Of a stretch of 64,000 bases of DNA, positions 21,101 through 36,100 are shown piece after piece. The translations under genes and the position numbers were made by a program. This DNA is from Ovis canadensis (taxonomy: Eukaryota; Chordata; Mammalia; Artiodactyla; Bovidae). The stretch spans positions 35,474,501 through 35,538,500 of the forward strand of contig NC_091245.1 in NCBI RefSeq assembly GCF_042477335.2. Direction: 5' to 3'. Each line of letters opens with the position of its first letter. Positions within the stretch are counted from its first letter, which is position 1. A model generated the notes under the pieces. The model was not told the DNA's origin and did no database searches. It was given only the letters and a program-made list of their open reading frames with translations.

Positions 21101-24100
21101 GCAGATGACACCACCCTCATGGCAGAAAGCTTAGAAGAAATAAAGAGCCTCTTGAAGAAAGTGAAAGAGGAGAGTGAAAAAGTTGGGTTAAAACTCAACA
21201 TTCAGAAAACTAAGATCATGACATCCAGTCCCATCACTTCATGGCAAATAGATGGGTAAACAGTGGAAACAGTAACAGACTTTATTTTGAGGGGGCTCCA
21301 AAATCACTGCAGATGGTGACTGCAGCCATGAAATTAAAGATGCTTGCTCCTTGGAAGAAAAGTTACAGCCAACCTAGACAGCATATTAAAAAGCAGAAGC
21401 GTTACTTTGCCAACAAAGGTCTATCTAGTCAAAGCTACGGTTTTTCCAGTAGTCATGTACGGATGTGAGACTTGGACTATAAAGAAAGCTGATGCCTGAA
21501 GTATTGATGCTTTTGAACTTGAGAGTCCCTTGGACTGCAAGGAGAGCCAACCAGTCCATCCTAAAGGAAATCAGTCCTGAATATTCATTGGAAGGACTGA
21601 TGATGAAGTTGGAACTCTAATACTCTGGCCACCTGATGCAAAGAACTGACTCATTTGAAAAGATCCTGATGCTGGGAAAGTTTGAAGGTGGGAGGAGAGA
21701 GGACAACAGAAGATGAGATAGTTGGATGGCATCACCAACTCAACGGACATGAGTTTGAGTAAACTCCCAGAGCTGGTGATGGACAGGGAGGCCTGCTGTG
21801 CTACAGTCCATGGGGTCACAAATTTCAGACACAACTTAGCAACTGAACTGGAAAGAAAAAAAAATGAAGAAATTGGCTTAAATTGCAGCAAATAGAAAAA
21901 TTTGTTTTCGATGGTACCAGGTCAGTTGTATTATAAATACCCAAAATTCTCCTAGAAAAATCCATATCTTGGGATAAAACTGGACCCTTAGAGTCAGGAT
22001 CCAGGGTTACATTACTGGTTCCATCAGTCACCAGCTCTGGGCTCTGAGTAAATTGCTTATTTTCATCAACATATAAAATTTTCACTTGTCAAACTTGTGA
22101 AGTAATTGCTCTCCTAAGTACTATATATGGCTGATCAAGGATTCCAGTAAAACAGGAGATTTGACTTGGGACTTCCCTGGTGGCTCAGACGGTAAGGCAT
22201 CTGTCTACAATGTGGGAGACCCAGGTTTGAGCCCTGGGTTGGGAAGATCCCCTGGAGAAGGAAATGGCAATCCACTCCAGTACTATTGCCTGGAAAATCC
22301 CATGGACAGAGGAGCCTGGTAGGCTACAGGCTATGGGGTCACAAAGAGTCGGACACGACTGAGGAACCTCACTTTCACTTTATAAGTCATGGAAAGGAGT
22401 GCTACCTTATTTCAAGGCTTCATCAGGGATTAAGGTAAACACAGATTTTCTTCTTGGTGCATGTACTAACTCGCCATCACTAACTAACCAGATCAGTTAC
22501 TAGAAGTGAGAGAATTGACCTAGGGTGTTTGAGAGATCTTCCTAATCTTATCTCCATGATTCAGTGATATTTCTGAAAATTGAGGACTCAGACTCTTGCC
22601 TTTCATGAAGATATCTGCTGCTTTGTTGGATCAAAAGGGAAAACTTAAATGAAGAAAAGAAAATGTATGTTTGCATAACACCTTTGTAATCTCCCCAGCT
22701 GTGCATGTCTCCTAATTCCACACCTGACCTTCTTTCCAAGAGAAGGGAGGGTGCTTTTCACACCCCATTCCTTCAGGGAAGCTTTCTTTATAAAGTGCTG
22801 GATCAGGTATGAGGCAGAGCAACTGAGCCCTAAAGACGGGAGTCTGGTGGGAATAAACCTGACCGCAGTGTTGACACTTTAAGTCAGTGGATTTTTCTGG
22901 TTTCCATTTCCTGTTCTGTTTCACTAGTTCTCGCTTAGTCACACTGAGGGGATCCCCAAATTGCTAGCTTGGTCTGAATCACTCTTCTCTGGCAGAAAGA
23001 AAGATAGTGAGATCACCTGACTGCAATACTGGCTCCAATTTCCCCCCTCTCCCTGAACCCCCATCATTTGCAATGTGATTTCATAGCCCTTCCCATAAAA
23101 TTTGTGCCATTTCCCCTTTCCCTTGAACTGGGGCTCACAGTGTGAGCTGCTTGGGTCCCGGAATGCAGTGGGAGTGATGGTCGCCAGTCCCCAGCCTGGC
23201 CCTTGGGAGGCACTGTGTGCTCTCCTCCCCGCTGGGGTCTTGTCTTCTACATGCACACCAGATGGGCTAGCTTGCTGGAGGAGGAAACTTGGAAAAGAGC
23301 CCTACTATCCCAGCTGATGTCATCCTAGATCAGCCTTCAGCCAGCTGACCTCCCTAATGGGCAAGAGAGCCCAGCTAAGAACAGTGGAGCTCTCAGTTCA
23401 ACTGTAGCCTTGTGAGCAATAATAGACACTTATTGTTTTAAGCCATTGAGTTTGCCACCTTTGTAATGCAGCAGTGTAACAATTGATACATATGATATGA
23501 ATTTAGTGAATCTTAAAATGGAAGGGCCTTTAAGTAGGAAAATTCTAAATGTGTTAGGGAGAGCACTAGATTAGAACTATATATATAACAAACAAGGACC
23601 TACTGTATAGCATAGGGAACTATACTCAATATTTTGTAATAACCAGTAAGGTGGAAACCTAGAAAGAAAAAGATATATATGTGTCTATAACTAAATCTTT
23701 ACCATGTGAGCCAGTAGCTCAGCTGGTAAAGAATCCGTCTGCAATGCAGGAGACCCTAGTTTGATCCTTGGATCAGGAAGATCCCCTGGAGAAGGGATAG
23801 GCTACCCACTCCAGTATTCTTGGGCTTCCCTGGTGGTTCAGTCAGTAGAGAATCTGTCTGCAAAGTGGGAGACCTGGGTTTGATCCGTGGGCTTGGGAAG
23901 ACCCCCTGGCAGAGGGAGAGCATGGCAACCCACTCTCGTATTCTTGCCTGGAGAATCCCCATGGACAGAGGAGCCTGGTGGGCTGTAGTCCATGGGGTCA
24001 CAAAGAGTTGGACATGATTGAGCAACTAAGCAAATAGCTAAATCACTTTGCTGTACACCTGAAACTAATACAATATTGTAAATCAACTATACTTCAACAA

Positions 24101-27100
24101 AAATTTAAAAGAAACCAGAAACTTGAGTCTTCGGCCCTTTTATATCAATTCCTTGGGCACATGACCTTGGATGAGAAATAACTTTCTCTTAATCCTAATT
24201 TCCTTTCACTGAGAAAGGAGATACTAATTGTTTTCCTAACTGTTAATAATTGGGTTGCTATAAGTATAAAATAAAATGATTTGCTTGCAAATGAAATCTG
24301 TAATAGGAAGGATGTGTTTCAACTCTAAATAACAAAAAAATACAGTGAATAACACTTAAGATAAAACAGCTGAAACTCTGTACTATAATAAGAAACATAA
24401 AGCTCTTGTAGGCAAGAGGTCTAGGCTTCCCAGGTGGCGCTAGTGGTAAGAATCCACCTGCCAATGCAGTAGACTTAGAAGATATGGGTTCAAACCCTAG
24501 GCTGGGAAGATTCCCTGGAGGAAGGCATGGCAATCCATCCAGTATTCTTGCCTAGAGAATCCCACGGACAGAGGAGCCTGGCAGGCTATAGCCCATAGGG
24601 CTTCAAAGAATCAGACATGACTGAAGCGACTTAGCACGCACCAAGGCAGACAAGAAGTCTGGAAGGCTTTCCAACATCCACATGTCTGCTTTCATATTAA
24701 AAAGTGACTTGTCCAAGTGAGCAAAGGTGGCAGAGAACCAGAGAAAGAAAGACAGAAGATCTAACTGGAATCAGTCCAGATACACGAAGGACAGTGCCCT
24801 ACAGCAGAAAAGCCTGGGCTCTGTATCATGCCTACATGGGGTCAATTTCCAGTCCCTCCCTTTCTGTGCCTTTGTGGCATGATCAATAAGATTATACTGT
24901 CACAGAAAGTCAATGTATATTTAATTTAACTCAATGATAAGAAAATTGTTGCGAAATTCAGAGCATTCACTCACTGTAGCATTTAGTTACTTTCTTGGGA
25001 GATGTTTCTAGGAAGTGCATAGGCTTTATTTGATAAACCTGGTCAACACTGAGTTCAACCTCTGCTCTGTGAGCTTTGTGACTATAGATACCATAGTTGA
25101 CCCTGTTAAGCTGTAGTTTCCTCCCTTATCCCCAGCGTGGTGACTGGAATTTGGACTTTGTAACTTTAAGGTAGAATACATGGTCCATAAAACTTGTACT
25201 GGTTTTTTTTTCTACCTAATCATTGTCATATTCTCAGGGCTGCATAATTGACACATAATAGGTGCTCAGAAAACATTTATAGAATTAAGGATTTGGGAAA
25301 TTATTTAAAATGATCTCAGCAACATACTTAACTCATTACCTGGTAAATATAAGACTTTTCCTTCCTCATTTCACAAAGTTATGAGTAAAACACCCCTTTG
25401 GAACTGGCTGGCTGGGAAACATGAGAGAAAGAGTTTTCTCTGCATTCTCTTTCATATATTTTAAGTTATACACCATGTAAATGTATTCACTAGATTTGTA
25501 AAGGATTGCGGTTATTCAGTCATCAAGTTGTGTCTGACTCTTTGCAACCCCATGTACCACACTACACAGACTTCCCTGTACTTCACTATATCTCAGAATT
25601 TGCTCAAACTCATGTCCATAGAGTTGGTGATGCTATCAAACCATCTCATTTAAAAAAGTAAAAGGACCTCTTCAGGAAGAATGTAGTATAGACAGAATCT
25701 CATCTACTTAAGCCCATGGCATCTACAGTCCCTTGTAATGCCCATAATGATACGGAAGCAGCCCCTTTACTGGAACCTCCCCTACCCCTTTCTTAGCAAT
25801 CAGCTTTATGTTTTTGTGAGTGGGAAGCACTAAAAAGATCTTGGAACACTTTAAGTCCAATAAAGATGGCAAGTGCCCATCCTTCTTTTGTGCGTAACAG
25901 GCAGAGGCTAAGTTCCTCTCCCCAAAGTTCCTGGGGACTGAACAATTTAAAGCTGAAATCTCCATCAGAGTCAAGCCAGGGCTTAGGACATAAGAGAATG
26001 AATCCTGGTGATGCTCAGCCCAGGGAAACCTGCAATGCACCCACAGCAAGAGTGAGTCATGCTAGGCAGGGCTATCTACAGACATGCCAACTAAAGCAAG
26101 GTATCACAAGAGGAGCAGGGCTGAGAGAGCAGAAGAAGGGCTGAGAGAGGGACTCTGGGTTCCCACATTCCTGTTTCCAGATACTCACCTATTGAAAAAG
26201 GCAGAAAGGATTCCCTTTTCTTAAACTGTCCATTTTCCAAGAAATGCTCTGGATTGAAGGTGTCGGGGGTGGCCCACTCCGCAGGGTCCCTGTGCAGTGC
26301 AGTCAGGTTGGTCGCAACCAGGGTTCCCTGGAGAAGGCAGGGGACTCATGCAAGACATGACACACACCACAGATGTGTGCCGAGGGGCAGCGGCCCCCCG
26401 GGCTCCCACATCAGGGCTGATTGAACTTCTTCAGCCTCCCCAACCCTGTACCTGCTGAGCTCAACCCCTAGAACCCTGCTCTTTGCCATGGGACAGCTTA
26501 CAATGATGGACTGGAATTGTCTGCTGGGAATTTATCAGCGAAATGTGGCTACTCTTAGTGCAGAATGGGAAGGTGTGTGCATCAGTGAGAGAATAATGTG
26601 ACAGTGGGCAGGCAGTTCTGGACCAAAATCAACCCAGTTGCTCAGTGAAGCGGCAAATATGGCAGCCTCCCCAATATGAAAAATGTCTCATTCACCTGTT
26701 TCTCCCATTCTTCCCTCCATTATCTTACACATTCCAGAGAAGGCTTAATAATACAATCAGATCACCCAGTGGAAAGAACCACTATCCTTCCCAGCTTGCA
26801 GCAAGAAACCCAAGAGTCCTCCTTAACGCCCCCCATTATTCAGTCTGCCTTCATTCCATCCTTTTCCGGGCTGGTCACTTTTCCTAGAAATTCCTCTCGA
26901 TTCCATCACCTCCATGTTATGTCCTCCACTGCCTGGTCCAAGGTACTACCTTGGTTGTCCACACTCCTACAGGAGGCCTAACTACAACTCTATATCCTCT
27001 CCCCGCTTCAAAGTGCTTCACACATGGAAAGCAGAGTTAGCTCTGGGCATGGTTTAGTTATGTCACTCCTAGCCACCCTGGAACTTGATAAAAACCCTCC

Positions 27101-30100
27101 AAATAGTTCTCCTCACTCAGATTAAGGACCTGTCACCAGCCCTCTATCTGAGTCACAGTCCTTCTGTCTGCACTCCCACTATATCAAGCCTTTTTCAGTT
27201 TCTCAGTCATACCACTTGTTCCCATACCTTTTTGCATGGTGGCCTCTGGGCATCTTCATGCCAGTGACTACTCACTAGACCTGCCACTGCCAGGGTCTTT
27301 GTCCCTGCTGTGAGCCCCAGCTGCCCCTGCCTCTGCAGACCTTCCAATATTAGTAGGTAGGTCTGGTCCAGACTCTTATGAGGTCACTGCTATTTTTCCA
27401 TGGGTCTCAGTGTGCACATGACCCAAGAGTGGAGTTGATGCTTCCTTTAGTCCAGTGGAATTCCTGTGATAAAAGGCTGCTGACATTCAAAGCCAGATTC
27501 TCGAGGGCTCCTCCTCCTGATGCCAGACCCTCAGGCTGGGAAGATTGCCTTGGGGCTCAGGACTTTCTCTCCTGTGGCAGAACTTCTGTAGTATAATTGC
27601 TTCCAGTTTGCAAGTTGCCCACCCAGTGGGTAAGGGTCTTGCAGAACAGTACATCCGGAAAAAAAAAAATCTTACAAAACCAATCTCTTGAGCTAGGATG
27701 GTTCTCTGCAGCTAAGTGAATTGTTATGAATATGTGAAGATCACCTGTAATGTCATCTAGACCTCAGAATTCATCCAAAAGATGGTCAATCAGCAAGAAA
27801 ATAGTAAATGAAATCGCAGCAGAAATAGCTGCTTCTCCAAGGGCTGCAGGGACCATGACCAAGGCGAGCCCAGAGCATAGGCACTTCTGGTTTTATCTTG
27901 AACCCCAGGTTCAACACACAAAGAGGGACTCAGACAAACTGAAATGGATCCATGGAAATGACTAAGGTGTTGAGAAAGCAAAACTCTGAATGTGCGGTGT
28001 GCAGAGAGGGCACTAGTGGGGACAGGAGAGCCGACTCCTGAGATCCTAAGAGTGATCGGCAGAGTGCCGAACTGCCTTTGTGAGGACAGGGAACTTAACA
28101 GGGTCCTACTGAGAATAATTTAAGGAGCTTCTTTTAAAGCAAAGTAAAGTGACTCCTGTGGAGAAAACATGGTATAGGACAAAAAAAGATGAGCCTGGGG
28201 CTCGGAACACATCTATTTCTTTAACCCAGCTCTTGTCACTTTGTACACCAGAGATTTTATGCAAGATCAATCAGCTCTGAGCCTTCATTATGAATTTGTA
28301 AAAGAAAAAAAAAAGATAGAATTATTCTGAGGACTGATTAAGTTGAAAGAACCTATATAGTCCATAGTACATGATCACTGCTTAAAAACCATTCATTCTT
28401 TCACTCCTTTTGTGATATTCAGTGTGCACAGGCTTGGTTGATTCCCTTGTGAGGTAGTCCCATCAAGGGACTGTAAGTCAAGGCTGGAAGCAATATCTGT
28501 GGGGATATTATGTTAGAAACACCAGTTTAATGTGATGTTGGCTCAGGAGGTCTTAACCGGTTCTCATATTTCAACATTCTAAACCCCCAGGATTTTGAAA
28601 CAGAATTTTCCAAAATAAGTCTGGCAGGTCCCTATTCTGTGAAAAGCTCTCCTGTGGCAAAGAAAAGGACCTCATGGCAAAGTCTGACTGAGAATTGCTG
28701 CCTGCTGTTTCCCGACAAGAATTAAGAATGCACGTCAGGTAGTAAAAAGAATGAGAAATCTCACAGTAGAGAAAAGCCAGCCTTTGTCTGAACATGTTTG
28801 ACGTAGGAATCCTCCTTCTCCTCTAGAACAACTATTAACATTTATATGAACTAATATTCTAAAGACCCCATGTAAAGAAAAATATCTAGAATTACATCAG
28901 TGGTAATATATCTCCCTCTCCAATTAAGTATTTCCCTAAGACAAGAAAACACATCACATTTGCCATTGAGATTTCCATCATTTACAAATATGAGCTTGGA
29001 GATCTGAGGCTGCTGGTGTGAGCCCCTAATTACCTTGGGCAGGTGGTATCCGGCCAGGGTGGTGTCCACTGCCACCTCCCGGGGTACATTCAGAGGGATA
29101 ATGTTCCCCATTCTCAGCACCTCGTGGATGACAGCGTTGGTGTAGGGCAGGGATTCTCGAGTGGCCGTGCTTGGCTGTTGTGATTGGCCAAGCACCCTGT
29201 CAATCTCAGCTTGGACTTTTTCTGAAAAAAGCAGAGGTGGTTCTATAATTCTGTTTTTCTATAACTCTCCTTGAGCCTGGTTAAGTTAAGGAATGAAATA
29301 AACAGCATCAAAACGGCTATCTTAGGCTCTCCAGACTAGCTTCTCAGGGAGGTATGAGAGTGGGAAGTGGGCCCTGGTGTGAGACAAATTAGGTGGAAAA
29401 CTCTTGCTCAACAACATTCCAGCTGCAAGTTCCTAAAGCTGTGTGAGCCTCAGGTTCCTCTTATTGGTGAGGGTGAACCAACACTCCTGTAGATGAACTA
29501 ATTTATGGAAGCATACTGATCTGGCCTAGGCCCATCCACTAATGAGCTCACCTTGGATTTCAGGGTTAAGGGCCATGTAGAGCAGCCCCCAGCGCAAGGC
29601 GGTTGAAGTTGTCTCTGTTCCAGCAAGGAAGAGGTCTAGGGTGCTGTAGATGAGGTTTTCTTCATGGAAACTTGAAGCAGCATTGCCCTTATGCTAGAAA
29701 ACACAGTGATTATTGGCTTATCCAGATGGTTCTTAGCTGCCACAAATAGGAGGCTTCATTCTAGTGAGAACATGGGAGGAGAGATTCCCCCAAGAGAAAT
29801 GACTTTTCCTTTGACCATCTCAGCAGGCAGAGGCTTATTATTGCAGTATCATTAGCATCTTCCTGCTCCAAGTGCTGGGAGCTTTTGTCACCTTGGATGG
29901 ATGAAAATTGAGAGAATCTTTTTACTTTCATTGGGAGAGTCTATTATTATATTGGAAATATAATAATATTTGGGTTACAATATTAGCCACACCTTTCACT
30001 ATATGTACAACTTGACCAAGTTGCTAAACCTCTCACTTTGTGTTCAGTATTCACTCCTCAACTGGCATTATGAACTATGTGAGATGGAAATGTCATATAA

Positions 30101-33100
30101 GAAATCCTCAACAAATGTTTGCATTGATACCAGAAAGAATAAAATTAATTTCTCTAAAGTACAATTCTCGCAATTCCCCATTAACATCCTCCTGAGGTTA
30201 AACTTCTCTGATTCCAACAATCATTCCTCTTGGCCCTCCAGCATCTTCACCACTTTCCTACGGGAGCTTCAATGTGTCCGTGTTCCTCTGTGTGCCTGCA
30301 CACCTTATAACAAGTGAAGTCTCCTCCGGTCAGGAGGAATCAATACTTCTATTAATGGTATAACAATAAGGTGAAATAAGAGAGGAGACAGAAAATAAAT
30401 TCACCATTCTTTGAACTCTAAAAGTTGAAAATGAGTGAAAAACAATGACACTGATGCAGTGATGAGTATTACCCACCGGCCTTAATATGTTAAATGACCT
30501 GTATCCAATTTGGCCTTTTCCCCGCATCTCACAAACAACATTTGAAAGTGCATGAAACAGGGAGGAGGGAGGAAGGCAAAAGTCCTCCACTTGAAACTAA
30601 CCTTTGGCATCTGACTCAGCTTCACTTATACTCTGTGCTGGGGAACTGGGGAAGGGGTAGGGGACTGGACATTGGTAAAAGTAATATTGAAACAATGTTT
30701 CTTTTCCCTGCTGTGTATAGGTCTTTCAGATATGGGTAGAGGACAGAAATAGACTATCAAAAGGCAGTATATGTGGGCTTTCCAAAGACCTCAAGCTGAA
30801 TACTCTTAAACCAATATCTTTAGTTTGAATGTTATCATCAATTCTGAGCTAATGATATTCCTATACTCTGAAACAGTGTCTCTGTTTTTCCAACCTTGTG
30901 CTAGGCTGAATAATGACCCACAAAAATGTCCATGTCCTAATCTCTGGAAAGGGTAAATGTTTTTTGACAGATGGAACTTTGTAGATATCACGAAATTAAG
31001 GATCTTGATATGGATTATCCCAGCGCGCCCATTGTAATCAGAAGAGTATAAGAGGAGACAGGGAGCAAATTAAGAGAAGATGCAAGGACAGTGGAAAAAA
31101 AGACATTACATCAATGGCTTTGAAGATAGAGGAAAGGGGCATGAGTTCAGGGGTATAGACAGCCTTTAGATGCTGGAAAAGTTCATCAATGGATTCTGCC
31201 CTAGAGCCTCAAAAGAGCCAGCCTGCCCCGATCTTGACTTGATAAATTTTGGTTGTTTTAAGCCACCAAGTTTATAGTGATCTCTTACAGCAGCAATAAG
31301 ATATTAGAATCACCTCATTTGCTCTCTAACAACACTACTCAGGAAAACACTCAGGTTCCCTCACCTTTTCTATTTCCTGGAGATAAGCATCAATGAAGTC
31401 TCTTGCTTCAGCAGGATTCCAGTCTCTCTTGTGGTTTTCAATCATTTTGGCAACAAACATTTTCAGTTTCTCCAAATTATTAAAGAGTGCTTGGTGTGGA
31501 CCCGGAAGGAAATTCATTATCCTTGGAAAGACATTGTAGAGCTGATGGAGAAAACAAAACAGTCATGGAGACAAGGAGGTGCCCGTTTTCTACTTTTGAA
31601 GACAAAGAAACCATTGTATCTCTATATGTATTTTCTTTGCTTATATTAACGCTTGGAATCACCCTTGTCTCATCTTCTCTGGCACACCCCTTTTCTTTCC
31701 CCTCTGGCAAAGCATTTCAGCACTCCATCCAAAATAGAACCATTTTCAGACCACTTCTCAGTACTCCATATGTTTGTCATTCTAGGACAAAGCCCCAACA
31801 TTTCTTACCTAGATGCTTTAAGGCCTCCCAGCAATTTCCCTGATTCTCTCCTCAACCCCTATCCCAGTCTGTTTTCCACTGAGCTGCCAGAGAGATCACT
31901 TAACAGTTTAATCAGATCATTTCTTTCAATCCTCCAATGACTTTCCATGACATTTAGAGAAATTCTACACCATTCTCCTGGCCTGGAGCTCCACATAAGC
32001 TGGCCTCTTCCACGCCTGTCCCCTCTTCTGCTATCACTCGCTGCCATCTTACTCGCTCTTAGTCTTTCTAGTCCAGCTCCGTTGGTCTCTGTGACAACAT
32101 CAAGAATGGCAATGTTTAGTCTTCTGGATTTGCTATTCCTTTAATGAAGATTGGTCTTCCTCTGGAAATTGTATAATGCTACCCTTTTATTTCATTCAGG
32201 TTGGCTCTTGCTCAGAGATATCTTATTTGATAATCCTATAATGCAGTACTTCTGGAATCTCTTCCCATTCCCTTATTTATATATTTTCATGACACTTTCC
32301 TCTAATATGTGTTATATATCTTTGTGCATGAAACACCTCTTTCTAGCTAGCTAGTTAGTTATGTTAAACATAGATATGTGTTTATCTATCTTACCATTAT
32401 GATGTATTCTTTATGCAGATAAGACATTTTTAATAAAATTAAGTGTATTTTGGATATATTTTCCCTAAAAATATCTGGTAGAAAACAGATAGCCCAACAT
32501 AATGGAAAATTGCCTAGACTTAAAATGAAACATACATGCCTTTGAATATTAGCTCTACTGCTTTCTAGCTATAAGGCTTCGGGAATAATAATAATGACAG
32601 TCATGAAGATGATGATGTAATTTGTCTGGGCTTGGTATAATCCTCTGCCATTGGGGCACCAGGGTTATTTTCCTTACTCATTCCCATGAGATCTATTCCA
32701 CACTTAACACACAGCCAGTGGATCACTATGTGAATATGCTTAAGCATTCCCATATCTACTTGCCCATATTAGGATGCTCCATTTCATCTTTAAAGGGTTG
32801 TTGTAAAAATTGACTGAAATAAAGTATGACAAATAGAATTGTCAATCATACTGCCTGAGCTATTTTGGGCCTCTAAAAAATGCTTATTTTACCCCCTGAC
32901 TCACTGCCTCATCCAACCTTCTCAGGAATTTCTTTTCCCTGGGAATAGTCAACACATGCTCACTGAGGTCCCAGACTTCCTAAGTTCTGTCTTAATAGGA
33001 AGGAAGAAAATGGAATTACTGAATGGAGGGGTTACCATGATTAGAAGTGACAATAAGAAATGTTGTTCAAAAATAATACTGACAATAATAATCATAGTAG

Positions 33101-36100
33101 CTCATATCCATTATGTCCGTTTTCTGTGCCAGGATTCATGCTAACTGCTTTATCAGGTTAGGTGAGATGGGTTCATAAATCTCCAGGCAATGTTACTTTT
33201 AAAAATGATTACAAGTAAATCCTCCTTTACATACACAAGGGTTTACCCCAACATTTAGGGCTGATTTTCCCGTAACAGTGCCTTCCAAATACACAAAAGG
33301 GGCTGAGAGGCCAAGCAGATGAGCAGAGCTTTTGACAGACTTACAACCCTAGCAGGACAAAAGGAGATGGCAGAGATTACCAAGGACAGGGTGAGGGTTG
33401 AATCCCTTAAATCCATATCCTAGAAATTTAGAAAACTGGTAGGAACAAGTGTGGATGTGCATGGAAATAGACCAATGGTGGAAACCATTAAGGATTTTTA
33501 CACACAGGTGTATATGCAGGAGAGATGAGTGGATGTGTCCCCATGAACAATAAAACAGAAATGTTCATGGCAGCTTTCTTCATAACTTCCTCAAATTAGA
33601 AATCCCTCATATGTTCAATAAATCTGCAAGCATTATTCAAAAGAATAACAATCAGTGGCACCTGCATGCAGAGGAAAACTACACAGAGTAAATTAGAAGA
33701 CCCAATAAATAAATTTCAAAACAATGAGCTGAGTTAGAGCCAGGCATAGAAGCATACATCTGAGGATCACAGAGGTGTGGGACTAGGGAGGGACATGGAC
33801 AGAAGGGACTCAAAAGTGATGGTAATATTCTGTTTTTTAAGGAAAAGAATGTAGTATATACCTGTATGTCATGTAAAGTACTGTACTTTATACAAATGTT
33901 AGTAATGTTATTTATCAATAGTAAATACAATATTATAAAAAAACATTACAGATTGATTTCAAATAAGTTTGCGCTGAAGTCAGTTTTAAAAAGTTATCTT
34001 TTAGCTACAAAGGAAAGAAAGACCCCATCTAATCTGTGATAGACATTAACATATCTTTATGCAAGATAGGAAGTGACAACTGCCTCACCTGGCAGCACAT
34101 TGATGTCTGCAGATTTAAGACCTCATCCAGCATCCTCAGCAGCTCCCGGAACTGATCATCCTGGTAGTCAAACCGCTCCCCGAAGGTAATGGAGCAAATA
34201 ATATTGGAAACAGCATTGTTGATTGTAAAGTGAGGGTCGAAAGGCTTTCCTGGAGGAAGAAGAAGAGATGGAGCCTTCATATTGGATTGTTTCTATTGTA
34301 CAGAGATCCTACTCTGTGTGACATATGACACACTGACTACAGAACCACCTCTGAAACTGTGACCCCAGGGTCTGACACTGGGCAAGTACTGAGTCAATGC
34401 ATGGGAAGTCTAACTGATGACCAGGATTTAAAACCAATATGTTTACTACCCATCTTTGTCTTAATTCATGAGCCCCATGAGGACAGGTCATGGTTAGCTG
34501 TTCCCTGTTATCCCCTCAGCACTCTACACAATTCTGGGCTCAGGACAGACAGGTAGGAACTGGTGAACATCTGGTTAGCGAACGTATGAGCCACAGTCCC
34601 TGCACGTGTCCTATGACATGCTCACCGTTCTCCTCTCCTATCATCTGGATGAGGTAGGAGGCCTCCTCCTGAATGCGTTCCTCTAAGCTCTTCTTTCCTA
34701 AACCAAAGTTCCTAAGAGTTGTCAGGGCAAACCTTCTTTGTTCCTTCCATATGTGGCCACTGGACATGATTAAGCCTGGGAAAAGAAAGCCAACATTATG
34801 AAAAAAAGCCAACAAGACCTGTGATGTATTAGAAGGACGAAAAAGGGCTTTAAGGTGCTTGAAACTATTCAGAGAAGTAATTTCAAAGCAATTGATGTAA
34901 TGGATTGAATTTACTGATTGCTTGCAATGCTGGAGACATTAGCGTTTTTAATGCATTCTGGGATTTAGTACTCACTCTCTGATATACTTCTATATATATA
35001 TATATCACTATTACCAAACTGCTGCTAAGTTGCTTCAGTCGTGTCCAACTCTGTGCGACCCCATAGACTGCAGCCTACCAGGCTCCCCCGTCCCTGGGAT
35101 TCTCCAGGCAAGAACACTGGAGTGGGTTGCCATTTCCTTCTCCAATGCATGAAAGTGAAAAGTCAAAGTGAAGTTGCTCAGTCGTGCCTGACTCTAGCAA
35201 CACCATGGACTGCAGCCCACCAGGCTCCTCCATCCATGGGATTTTCTAGGCAAGAGTACTGGAGTGGGGTGCCATTACCAAACTACTACCCCAATTTTGC
35301 TGATGAGAAAATTGAGGCACAGGAGATAAATGTACACTCTGCAAGGTCACAGAGTTGGAGCAGCAGAACAGGCATTCATTTTCAAGCCTGCCTGACTCTG
35401 ATGCCCATGCTTTGATTACTTGTCACACACTATATCTAAGTATTTATGTTACATACTAAGCATGCACTAATGGATTAGATAAAATCAAAACTCATAAGGA
35501 GAAAGTGCTTAAAGATCCTTAAAAGATGAATCATCCTAGTAAACAAAGAATTGTGAATGGTATGCAGAAAGAAAATCACAGGCAAAGGATAAAAAAATCC
35601 ATCATGAGGTATGCAGAGAACTTCATTTATTTTATAACACAGGTGAGACCACTACCCTCTCAATTCTTCATTCCAGTACACTTTTCCACTCCTTCTAATA
35701 TCTCCCTTTCACTTCCACCACCTTAGTGAAGTGGTCCTCCCTGCTGTTCAGTCCAGGATCCTTTTCAGCCTCATGTCAACAGCATGAGATGCATTTATCT
35801 TGAAACACTCTTTTCCAGTGGTGCTCAGGACGCTACACTCTCCAGACTCTTCTGCTAATTCTCTGACTTCACAGAAATCACCATACCTTCGGTTAACTTT
35901 CAGTTCAGTTCAGTTCAGTCACTCAGTAGTGTCCGACTCTTTGCAACCCTGTGAATAGCAGCACACCAGGCCTCCCTGTCCATCACCAACTCCCGGAGTT
36001 CACTCAGACTCGCGTTCATCGAGTCCGTGATGCCATCCAGCCATCTCATCCTCTGTCGTCCCCTTCTCCTCCTGCCCCTAATCCCTCCCAGCATCAAAGT

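Larger units (their letters stand above)
18136..26188 (-). other. CYP2J intron 8
   Basis: 8053 bp, the longest intron. Contents in order: unassigned sequence 18136-18690; BovB 18695-21855; Bov-tA at 22167; MLT1-like LTR about 22960-23490; L1 3' end with nested SINEs 23575-24110; MIR-like 24125-24260; Bov-tA at 24423; MIR-like about 25020-25110; BovB 3' fragment at 25508; unassigned 25655-26180. Confidence 0.85.
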
